In this document: in pieces, positions 1 through 5,636 of the stretch | How the letters are laid out: the number at the start of each line of letters is the position of its first letter | Numbering within the stretch: the stretch's first letter is position 1 | Source of the DNA: Firmicutes bacterium UBA5420 | GTDB taxonomy: Bacteria; Bacillota; Limnochordia; Darwinibacteriales; Darwinibacteriaceae | Direction of reading: 5' to 3' | Length of the DNA stretch: 7,699 bases | Assembly: GCA_002409455.1 (NCBI GenBank) | Contig: DHNI01000060.1 | Span: 1 to 7,699, forward strand | The notes under the pieces: model-generated | The model's database searches: none | Seen by the model: the letters and a program-made list of their open reading frames with translations, nothing else | What the model was told of the DNA's origin: nothing | Translations under genes and position numbers: made by a program

Positions 1-762
1 AGCAGGGCAACTGAGGGACAATGCCACGTACTAGGGGAGGAAATGACTCCCAATAACAAGCAGATACGCCGGAGAATCGGTGTTGTTTTTGAGGAACCTA
101 ATCTTTATGCGCGCCTCTCTGGGCGACAGAACCTTCAGTTCTTCGCCACACTATTTGGGGCCAACAAGCAAAAAGTCACCGATTTGCTTGAGGAATTTCA
201 GTTGGCAGAAACGGGTAAGAAGCCGGTGGCCAATTACTCCAAGGGCATGAAACAGCGCCTTTTGATTTGTCGTGCTCTGCTTGGCGATCCCGAACTGCTA
301 GTCTTAGACGAACCCACTAGTGGCTTAGATCTAGCCTCCGTAGAGCTAATACGTAGTCACATTCGTTCCTTCGCAAAGCAGGGTAAGACAGTTTTCATGA
401 GCACCCACTCACTCGAAGAAGCCGATGAGCTTTGCGGAAGGGTAGCCTTCATGAACCACGGAAAGATCATTGCCGAGGGCGATCCGGCCGCATTAAAGCT
501 CCGTTACGGTCAAGATTATGTTCAACTTGACGTAATTCCGGCGGTACCACTAGCTGACTTCTGGGGTGTTCTAGACGTACTGCAACCTATTAGTACAGAT
601 CAGGTTGGCAACGTGATCTCTGTCTTTATCGGTCTTAGCACAAACACCCTTGGTCGTGATATCGATCGCTTGCGAACCGTGGGTCGCATCGTACGCATTC
701 ACTCCCAGGAAGCCTCTTTGCGGGAAGTCTTTAAATCCGTACTCGAGGGAGATAGGAAATAG
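1..762 (+). CDS. ABC-2 type transporter ATP-binding subunit, 5'-truncated by window edge
   Basis: This is the nucleotide-binding subunit of an ABC transporter, probably an exporter; it hydrolyses ATP at the cytoplasmic face of a membrane permease. The frame is open from base 1. Residues before the ATG at 43 (TEGQCHVLGEE) match the conserved stretch between Walker A and the Q-loop, so that ATG is internal and Walker A lies upstream of the window. Visible motifs are a Q-loop region in which Glu replaces the usual Gln (GVVFEEPNLY), an ABC signature in the variant form YSKGMKQR (235-258), Walker B with D-loop LLVLDEPTSGLD (from 295), and the switch His in STHSLEEADE (His at 406-408). A C-terminal extension of about 90 residues follows, as is usual for ABC-2/drug-export ATPases. 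No permease gene follows, so its partner is either upstream or lost. The substrate cannot be read from the sequence. Confidence 0.93.
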   Translation, partial: SRATEGQCHVLGEEMTPNNKQIRRRIGVVFEEPNLYARLSGRQNLQFFATLFGANKQKVTDLLEEFQLAETGKKPVANYSKGMKQRLLICRALLGDPELLVLDEPTSGLDLASVELIRSHIRSFAKQGKTVFMSTHSLEEADELCGRVAFMNHGKIIAEGDPAALKLRYGQDYVQLDVIPAVPLADFWGVLDVLQPISTDQVGNVISVFIGLSTNTLGRDIDRLRTVGRIVRIHSQEASLREVFKSVLEGDRK

Positions 763-860
763 ACAGTTGTGGATTTTCCTTGAATCGTGCAAAGGTAGGA
801 GAGGATTACAAGAAAACCCAGCGAAATGTATGAAAGGCATATTTCAAAGGCGGTGGCTTT

Positions 861-1748
861 ATGCGACTAACCTGGCATCGCGACATTCACAGTTTCTTAG
901 AACAGACTTTAGATTATTTGGAGGCTGGCGAAGCAGTTAACAACCTCATGCTCGGAATTGCCCTTAGAGCGCAACGCGAGCCCGGCTACTACCAGGCTGT
1001 GGAGCTTATGACCCTCAGCGATGAAGAGGGTTTGGTTGTAGCTGCATTAATGACCGTGCCAGAAAAGCTGATTCTCTATAGCCCTTTATCGGTTGGCACT
1101 GATGCCTTAGAGCGACTAGCAACCGGTTTGATAGAAAAAGGTCTGAAAATTCCTGGTGTTGTGGGACCTAAAGAACTGGTGGAGACGTTCGTAAGAATCT
1201 GGAAGGAGAAGAAAGATTGCCTAGTGGAGCTTGATATGCACATGCGCGTATATGAGCTCAGAGAGGTTAATCAGAAGGTGATCGGGGCGGGGCATCTACG
1301 TTTGGCAGGCGAAGATGATCTTGAGTTTCTGATTGAAGGAGTCGGCGAGTTCATGAAAGATGCCACCCTTGATGCAGCCCCCGATCTGGAAAAGTGCACA
1401 GAACTGGCACGTAGACGCTTGGCAGATCAATCGGTCTTTTTGTGGGAATATCAAGGAAAAGTCGTGTCCATGGCAGCTAAGAGTCGACCGACTAGGCATG
1501 GGGTTACAGTTAACTTGGTCTATACGCCAAAAAAGCTTAGAGGCCGTGGCTATGCCACAAGCTGTGTCGCTAGCCTTAGTCAAAAACTCCTGGATGGGGG
1601 ATACGAATTTTGTTCCCTTTTTACGGATTTGGCTAACCCCACATCCAACAGCATCTACCAAAAGATTGGTTACCGATCTCTTGGCGACTTCGATGGCTAC
1701 TACTTTAAAACGAGGTGTCTGGATGGAGAAGGTCGAGAACTTCTATGA
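861..1748 (+). CDS. GNAT family N-acetyltransferase, two-domain
   Basis: A predicted cytoplasmic acetyl-CoA-dependent N-acetyltransferase of 295 residues. The C-terminal half (about 143-285) carries the GNAT core. The acetyl-CoA pyrophosphate loop is RGRGYA at 227-232, after the beta-strand VTVNLVYTP, and the late motif NPTSNSIYQKIGYRSLGDF is at 259-277. This arrangement resembles the FR47-like/COG3393 group. Residues 1-140 form a second region with LxxxEAxNNLMLGIA near the start, typical of these two-domain proteins and possibly a degenerate GNAT fold. The ATG start is preceded by the purine-rich AAAGGCGG at suitable distance. The 3' end overlaps the methyltransferase remnant by 26 bases, which suggests translational coupling. 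The substrate (amino acid, small molecule or protein) is unknown. Confidence 0.88.
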   Translation: MRLTWHRDIHSFLEQTLDYLEAGEAVNNLMLGIALRAQREPGYYQAVELMTLSDEEGLVVAALMTVPEKLILYSPLSVGTDALERLATGLIEKGLKIPGVVGPKELVETFVRIWKEKKDCLVELDMHMRVYELREVNQKVIGAGHLRLAGEDDLEFLIEGVGEFMKDATLDAAPDLEKCTELARRRLADQSVFLWEYQGKVVSMAAKSRPTRHGVTVNLVYTPKKLRGRGYATSCVASLSQKLLDGGYEFCSLFTDLANPTSNSIYQKIGYRSLGDFDGYYFKTRCLDGEGRELL

Positions 1749-1848
1749 TCAACAATACGATGAGTGGAGTAGGCTAGAGAGGCACAAGATCGAATTTGAC
1801 ATTACAAAGCGCTATCTCGATACCTACCTAACGGGAACCGCTTTGTAG
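1723..1848 (+). pseudogene. N-terminal remnant of a class I SAM-dependent methyltransferase
   Basis: An ATG at 1723 with a good ribosome-binding site (GAGGTG, 1712-1717) opens a 41-codon frame ending in TAG at 1846-1848. The peptide contains FYDQQYDEWSRLERHKIEFD, followed by ITKRYLDTYL. From family knowledge this is the N-terminal helix region of clostridial/bacillar methyltransferases of the UbiE/Methyltransf_11 type, which normally continues straight into the SAM-binding motif VLDxGxGxG. Here the frame stops exactly before that motif, and nothing resembling it follows before the next gene at 1918. It therefore cannot bind SAM and is most likely the relic of an internal deletion. It overlaps the end of the acetyltransferase gene by 26 bases, as an intact coupled gene would. 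A retained role as a leader peptide is possible but unsupported. Confidence 0.72.
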
Positions 1849-1905
1849 ATGTTCAAGTCCCAGCGCCATCTAGCACTATCTCTAGGAGCGCTACAGGCAG
1901 GCAAA

Positions 1906-1911
1906 AAGGAG
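1906..1911 (+). promoter_or_regulatory. Ribosome-binding site fixing the start of the ParB-like/GNAT gene
   Basis: AAGGAG lies six bases before the ATG at 1918. The frame is also open back to an ATG at 1849, directly after the TAG of the methyltransferase remnant, but that ATG has no ribosome-binding site. The extra 23 residues it would add look unlike a protein start in this family. This favours 1918. Confidence 0.75.
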
Positions 1912-1917
1912 TGTGCT

Positions 1918-2781
1918 ATGTCGAGCTTTACGATGCAACTAAAAGAGATTCAGCCTAGTCAACTATATATTAGCGAAGTGAAACTCAAGAAGGTGAGAAC
2001 CTTTGTAGAAGATGTAGATCCTCGATCTTTCGACCCTATTCCAATCAAGCGGATTGGTGATACTACGTTTTTTACCGATGGTCATACCAAGGCCCTAGCT
2101 CTCCTAGAACAAGGCGTTGAGGAAATTGAAGTTTTCTGGGATGAAGACGATTTGGACTGGCTTCAGTATCTGATCTGCGTTTCGTGGTGCGAAGAAGCCA
2201 AAATTAGAACTATAGCGGATCTCCAAAATAGGGTCGTCGATCATTCTACCTACCGGCGCTTATGGCACAAACGTTGCGACACCATGCAGAAAGAGGCGGA
2301 GGAAGGTCATTATCAAGGCGTTCATACTCCAAGGATAATGGATCCCGAGGAAAAATCCAGGATCACGGAGTTAGTCTTACGCGCCCTGCCAGCGTGGTTT
2401 GGAATTGAAGAGGCCTTGCAAAGCTACGTACGTGGAGTGGCAGATACAAAATTCTTTGCAGTTCAGGTTGGAAACAGGCCTGTGGGTTTCATCAGCATTC
2501 TTGAACACAACGAGTTTACCAGCGAAATCTACTGTATGGGAATCTATGAAGAGGTTCATAGACGAGGGCTCGGGAAAGAACTGCTCAGAGCGGCGGAAGC
2601 GTGCCTGCGGCAAGAAAAGAAGAAGTTTTTCACAGTCAAGACCTTAGGTGATAGTCATCCGGATCCAGGTTATCGGCAGACTCGACAGTTTTACCGCTCC
2701 AGGGGATTCTTCCCTTTAGAAGAATCAAAAGAGATCTGGGCCGGAACACCATGCCTAATCATGGTGAAGCCATTAGACTAG
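1918..2781 (+). CDS. ParB/Srx-like N-terminal domain fused to GNAT acetyltransferase
   Basis: A 287-residue two-part protein. Residues about 7-80 resemble the ParB/sulfiredoxin-like fold: the opening LKEIQPSQLYIS, then PIPIKRIGDTTFFTDGHTKA with DGHT (54-57) at the place where ParB proteins have their nucleotide-binding GERR box, then GVEEIEVFWDEDD. A linker with mixed helices (81-135) follows. Residues about 136-287 are a GNAT domain with the acetyl-CoA loop HRRGLGKELL (214-223) and the closing motif RQFYRSRGFFPLEE (256-269). The ParB-like part lacks the helix-turn-helix of chromosome-partitioning ParB, so a segregation role is unlikely. ParB-fold proteins include CTPases and a free serine kinase, so it may bind a nucleotide or small ligand. 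It sits between the methyltransferase remnant and the glycosylase gene on what looks like one transcript. The acetylation target is unknown. Confidence 0.82.
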   Translation: MSSFTMQLKEIQPSQLYISEVKLKKVRTFVEDVDPRSFDPIPIKRIGDTTFFTDGHTKALALLEQGVEEIEVFWDEDDLDWLQYLICVSWCEEAKIRTIADLQNRVVDHSTYRRLWHKRCDTMQKEAEEGHYQGVHTPRIMDPEEKSRITELVLRALPAWFGIEEALQSYVRGVADTKFFAVQVGNRPVGFISILEHNEFTSEIYCMGIYEEVHRRGLGKELLRAAEACLRQEKKKFFTVKTLGDSHPDPGYRQTRQFYRSRGFFPLEESKEIWAGTPCLIMVKPLD

Positions 2782-2812
2782 CGCAGCATCGGCTGTCGTT
2801 TAGCAAAAGGGT

Positions 2813-3502
2813 GTGAATCAAGATTTGGAGGCTTTCCTAAAACGTGTAAGTGAATACGAATCAACACAAGATACATATAATCCTTGGGCTAGTTACGATC
2901 CTATCTATGATTTCGGTGCAGAAGCTCCGAGGATTCGGCTAGCTCACTTAAAAGAATACCTTGGGTGCCGCATTGAAAAAGCGCGATACCTCTTGGTGGC
3001 AGAAGCCGTGGGTTACCAGGGGGCAAAGTTCTCTGGGGTCCCGTTGACTTCCGAACGCATTCTTTTGGGATACCATAGCGAGATTGAGGTTACTGACATT
3101 TTGCCTACACTCAAGTTCAAGCGTACAAGTAACGCTCTCACCGCGCCTTCGGGTGCAGTGAAAACGAAGGGCTTTGCTGAGCCTACAGCAACAATTGTCT
3201 GGAGTTTCCTTGGAGAGACAAAATTGCGGCCTACCGAGGTTGTTCTGTGGAATATATTTCCCTTTCATCCGTTTAGGAAACATGCGGGAGCACTGTCGAA
3301 TCGTGCACCGCGAGCTGACGAGCTTGCTCTAGGAAAAAAATATCTAGATCAGCTGATTGCTCTTCTACCACCCAAGGTGGAACTAATAGCCATCGGAGAA
3401 AAAGCGGCACAGACACTAGATGGTGTACCTGCCAAAGTAAGGCATCCGGCCAACGGTGGGGCGAGGATCTTTAGAGAACAATTATCAAAGCTAGTTTCTT
3501 AG
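2813..3502 (+). CDS. Uracil-DNA glycosylase superfamily protein
   Basis: A 229-residue protein of the uracil-DNA glycosylase fold, expected to excise uracil or a related damaged base from DNA. Motif 1 and its extension are at about 61-81 (LVAEAVGYQGAKFSGVPLTSE), matching the family pattern GEAPGxxGxxxSGxPFTSE. WNIFPFHPF is at 146-154, and the DNA-intercalation motif equivalent, VRHPANGG, is at 209-216. Motif 1 departs from the norm: the usual Gly-Glu-Ala-Pro-Gly reads Ala-Glu-Ala-Val-Gly, keeping Glu64 but losing the Pro. The start is GTG, the only in-frame start after an upstream stop. AAAAGG lies very close before it (two bases), so initiation may be weak. It lies 31 bases after the GNAT fusion gene, so co-transcription is likely. 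Its exact UDG family and base preference cannot be assigned by eye. Confidence 0.8.
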   Translation: MNQDLEAFLKRVSEYESTQDTYNPWASYDPIYDFGAEAPRIRLAHLKEYLGCRIEKARYLLVAEAVGYQGAKFSGVPLTSERILLGYHSEIEVTDILPTLKFKRTSNALTAPSGAVKTKGFAEPTATIVWSFLGETKLRPTEVVLWNIFPFHPFRKHAGALSNRAPRADELALGKKYLDQLIALLPPKVELIAIGEKAAQTLDGVPAKVRHPANGGARIFREQLSKLVS

Positions 3503-3538
3503 AGAGGCGAGGAGTGTAACCTCCTAAGCAGCCTCTCT
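3501..3538. terminator. Two-part inverted repeat between convergent genes
   Basis: The outer arms AGAGAGGC (3501-3508) and GCCTCTCT (3531-3538) are perfectly complementary. Inside them AGGAG (3510-3514) pairs with CTCCT (3521-3525) around a six-base loop. The structure contains the stop codon of the MATE gene (3524-3526) and touches that of the glycosylase gene (3500-3502). The position between converging genes suggests a bidirectional terminator or barrier. Neither strand has a T-run after the hairpin, so it is not a textbook intrinsic terminator. Confidence 0.45.
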
Positions 3539-4927
3539 CCTGAAGTCGCGGGTAATATCTTTCCGCCGCCAAGCGCCCTTTTTGTAGAAGGCAAACGTGA
3601 TCACAGCCCCCAAGGTCCAGGAAATCAAGAGTGAGATAAAGATGGATTCGGGGCGCCCGGTAGGATAGAGTTCACTTCGCGTTAGGTAGGCGAGGCCATA
3701 GGCAACGGGTACCCTCAAACCTACGGTCGTAATTAGCGAGATCCACATAGGTGTCATGGTGTCACCGGCGCCGCGCATTACGCCAGAAAGTGACTGGGTC
3801 ACAGCCACGGCAATGTAACCAATTGCCAAAATACGTAACATGCGCACACTGAAATCCACAAGCTCGGGAGTGTCCGTAAACACCATCATAAGATGATGCC
3901 CGAATAAGAGAAGCAGCGCCGTAATCACGGCAGAAACTCCCACCGCCATAGCTACACCATGCTTGGTGCCCTCGTCAACACGATCCATGCGCTTAGCACC
4001 GATGTTTTGGCCGGCGAAGGTGGTCATCGCATTTCCGAAGGAGAAGTTCGGCATCATGGCGAAGCCGTCGACCCGCATGATGATCACATTAGCGGCAATC
4101 ACCATTTCGCCGAAGCTGTTGGTCAAGGATTGCACCACAATCATGGCCATCGAAAAAATAGCTTGCGTCAATCCTGAGGGCAAACCTAGTTTGATCACCT
4201 TGATAGAAAGCTCGCGATTGATTTTGAGCATAGACCAGTTAAGATCGAAATGCTCTTTCATCTTGAGGAGCTTAAGAAGACAAAAGATGGCAGAAACGCC
4301 CTGAGCAATCACTGTAGCTAGCGCCACACCTGGAACACCCATATGAAAGACGGCTACAAATAGGATATCTAGAATTACATTTAGTACGGTGGAAATGAGC
4401 AGGAACACTAGTGCCGAAACAGAATCTCCCAGTCCGCGCAAAACCCCTGCCAGAATGTTGTAGTAAGAAAAACCAGCAATGCCAAGAAAAAAGATGTTTA
4501 GGTAGCCTGCACACCAATCAATAATCGAAGGCGGCGTATTTAGAAGTTCTAGGAGTGGGCGACTGACAAGAGGACCCACAACCATGATGATGATCGAGGT
4601 AAAAGCCGTTAGTACAATACAAGTGCCTATCGTTTGCGAGAGCTGATCTCTGTCTTTAGCGCCGAAATACTGCGATACCATGATTCCGGCTCCAACCGCA
4701 ATCCCCACAAAGAGGACTAAAAGAAGGTTCAAGATCGGGCCTGCACTACCCACCGCGGCCAGCGCATTGTCTCCAATGTAGCGTCCCACAACGATGGAGT
4801 CGGCCGTATTATAAAACTGCTGGGCAATGTTGCCAAGTAACAAGGGAATGGTAAACTCTACAATCCGTTTCCACGGAGTACCCTCAGTCATGTCTTTGGC
4901 AGCAAAAAGACCTTTGGTCTTAGCCAT
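3524..4927 (-). CDS. MATE family multidrug/cation antiporter
   Basis: An inner-membrane exporter of about 467 residues, the usual MATE length, that expels drugs or other organic cations using a sodium or proton gradient. It has about 12 hydrophobic segments in two related halves. The N-lobe shows the typical IPLLLGNIAQQFYNTADSIV, then VGRYIGDNALAAVG, near residues 27-60. The matching half-repeat motifs GVLRGLGDS (first half) and GVMRGAGDT (second half) reflect the internal duplication, and FAGQNIGAKR is the usual second-lobe signature. The overall look is of the DinF/MepA-type bacterial clade. The start at 4927 is fixed by AAGGAGG six bases upstream; a longer in-frame extension would run through the promoter. 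The gene is monocistronic, converges on the glycosylase gene, and its leader holds a possible attenuator. The transported substrate is not readable. Confidence 0.94.
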   Translation of the reverse strand: MAKTKGLFAAKDMTEGTPWKRIVEFTIPLLLGNIAQQFYNTADSIVVGRYIGDNALAAVGSAGPILNLLLVLFVGIAVGAGIMVSQYFGAKDRDQLSQTIGTCIVLTAFTSIIIMVVGPLVSRPLLELLNTPPSIIDWCAGYLNIFFLGIAGFSYYNILAGVLRGLGDSVSALVFLLISTVLNVILDILFVAVFHMGVPGVALATVIAQGVSAIFCLLKLLKMKEHFDLNWSMLKINRELSIKVIKLGLPSGLTQAIFSMAMIVVQSLTNSFGEMVIAANVIIMRVDGFAMMPNFSFGNAMTTFAGQNIGAKRMDRVDEGTKHGVAMAVGVSAVITALLLLFGHHLMMVFTDTPELVDFSVRMLRILAIGYIAVAVTQSLSGVMRGAGDTMTPMWISLITTVGLRVPVAYGLAYLTRSELYPTGRPESIFISLLISWTLGAVITFAFYKKGAWRRKDITRDFRREAA

Positions 4928-4933
4928 GAAAAA

Positions 4934-4940
4934 CCTCCTT
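4934..4940 (-). promoter_or_regulatory. Strong ribosome-binding site of the MATE gene
   Basis: On the minus strand AAGGAGG precedes ATGGCT by six bases. It decides the start: the frame is open 90 bases further upstream, to a GTG at 5017, but that extension covers the -10 element and the leader hairpin. Confidence 0.85.
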
Positions 4941-4945
4941 ACGAT

Positions 4946-4973
4946 AAAAAACAGAAGCCCGCCACAGGCTCCT
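4946..4973 (-). terminator. Intrinsic-terminator-like hairpin in the MATE leader (possible attenuator)
   Basis: On the minus strand AGGAGCC (4973-4967) pairs with GGCTTCT (4959-4953), seven pairs including one G-U, around the loop TGTGGCG. One G and then six T (4951-4946) follow. The hairpin lies between the promoter and the ribosome-binding site of the MATE gene, where a terminator would cut transcription before the coding region. A second copy of GAGCC (4985-4981) upstream could pair with the same 3' arm. No leader peptide with an ATG is visible. Confidence 0.5.
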
Positions 4974-4997
4974 AGTTTTCGGCTCGAATCTAATCTA

Positions 4998-5026
4998 ATC
5001 CTAATGTCCATCGTCACTTATGTCAA
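4998..5026 (-). promoter_or_regulatory. Sigma-A type promoter for the MATE gene
   Basis: On the minus strand a perfect -35 TTGACA (5026-5021), a 17-base spacer and a -10 TAGGAT (5003-4998, four of six consensus bases). The predicted transcription start is near 4991, giving a leader of about 64 bases. The -10 and start region overlaps repeated ATTAG units (about 4987-5006). Confidence 0.6.
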
Positions 5027-5056
5027 TACAAACTTGCTATCCTATTACCAGACACC

Positions 5057-5066
5057 AGGAAGGGGG
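5057..5066 (+). promoter_or_regulatory. Ribosome-binding site fixing the RsmC-like methyltransferase start
   Basis: AGGAAGGGGG lies six bases before the ATG at 5073. The frame is open much further upstream (to 4827), but that part runs antisense through the MATE gene and has no family match, so 5073 is the start. Confidence 0.75.
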
Positions 5067-5072
5067 CGAAGT

Positions 5073-5636
5073 ATGTTTAAAACAACAATCAAAGGCCATG
5101 ACCTGCAATTCAAGACCTCCGCCCAATTGTTCTCGCCGCATGGTTTAGATGGTGGTACTGGCGCGATGCTCTCTGTGGTGGAGTTTACAGCGGGCCAACG
5201 CGTACTTGATCTCGGCTGTGGTTATGGTATCGTGGGCATTGTGGCTGCGAAGATCGTAGGAGAACAGAATGTTGTGATGGTAGATCGAGATCCCCTGGCG
5301 GTGCGCCTCGCCAGAGAAAATGCTACCCTCAATCTTGTTCCTGAGGTGAGCGTCTACGAAAGTGATGGATTCACCAATGTACCCAACACTGATTTTGATC
5401 TAATCCTATCTAATCCGCCTTATCACACAGATTTTGCCGTTCCTAAAACCTTCATTGAGAAAGGATTCAACCGCTTAGTGATGGGTGGCAAAATGTACAT
5501 GGTCACCAAGCGACGCAAATGGTACAAAAACAAGTTTGTGGCAATCTTCGGCGGCGTTCAAATCAGAGAAGTTGCTGGTTATTATGTCTTTGTAGCAGAA
5601 AAAAGAAGCACCCAATATGCCAACAAGAGAGGATGA
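5073..5636 (+). CDS. RsmC-like class I SAM-dependent methyltransferase (MTS domain)
   Basis: A 187-residue cytoplasmic methyltransferase of the 'methyltransferase small' domain group, whose known members (RsmC, RlmG) methylate guanine N2 in rRNA. The family opening is present: FKTSAQLFSPHGLDGGT (13-29), with the F.....FS...D.GT pattern. The SAM-binding motif is VLDLGCGYG (44-52), the acidic loop is VMVDRDPLA (68-76), and the catalytic motif IV is SNPPYHTD (113-120). It is a single-domain form lacking the N-terminal pseudo-methyltransferase domain of E. coli RsmC, as is common in Bacillota. Its 3' end overlaps the next gene, or lies seven bases before it if the TTG start there is right. It has no strong promoter of its own. 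An rRNA target is inferred from the family, and the modified base is not certain. Confidence 0.85.
   Translation: MFKTTIKGHDLQFKTSAQLFSPHGLDGGTGAMLSVVEFTAGQRVLDLGCGYGIVGIVAAKIVGEQNVVMVDRDPLAVRLARENATLNLVPEVSVYESDGFTNVPNTDFDLILSNPPYHTDFAVPKTFIEKGFNRLVMGGKMYMVTKRRKWYKNKFVAIFGGVQIREVAGYYVFVAEKRSTQYANKRG

Noticed and set aside
34..45. GGGGAGG followed closely by ATG at 43, looking like a gene start for the ABC ATPase
   Set aside because: The spacing is only two bases, and the upstream frame encodes conserved ABC-ATPase sequence. A start here would leave the protein without Walker A, so it is an internal codon.
780..808. Possible promoter TTGAAT, 17 bases, GGATTA before the first acetyltransferase gene
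   Set aside because: The -35 is fair, but no acceptable -10 lies at any spacing from 16 to 19 bases.
1871..1895. Imperfect inverted repeat TAGC...GCTA with CTCTAGGAG in the gap before the ParB-like/GNAT gene
   Set aside because: The stem is short and broken and has no T-run. It is within what chance gives in a CTAG-rich sequence.
1918..2160. Chromosome- or plasmid-partitioning ParB
   Set aside because: Only the N-terminal ParB-like fold is present, with no helix-turn-helix and no ParA neighbour, and the rest of the protein is an acetyltransferase.
5020..5048. Plus-strand promoter candidate (ATGTCA, 17 bases, TATTAC) before the RsmC-like gene
   Set aside because: Both elements are weak, and the predicted transcription start would fall almost on the ribosome-binding site. 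Not reported as a feature.
4827..5072. Upstream extension of the RsmC-like methyltransferase frame
   Set aside because: It runs antisense through the start of the MATE gene and its promoter, and has no methyltransferase-like sequence. The strong ribosome-binding site at 5057-5066 points to 5073.
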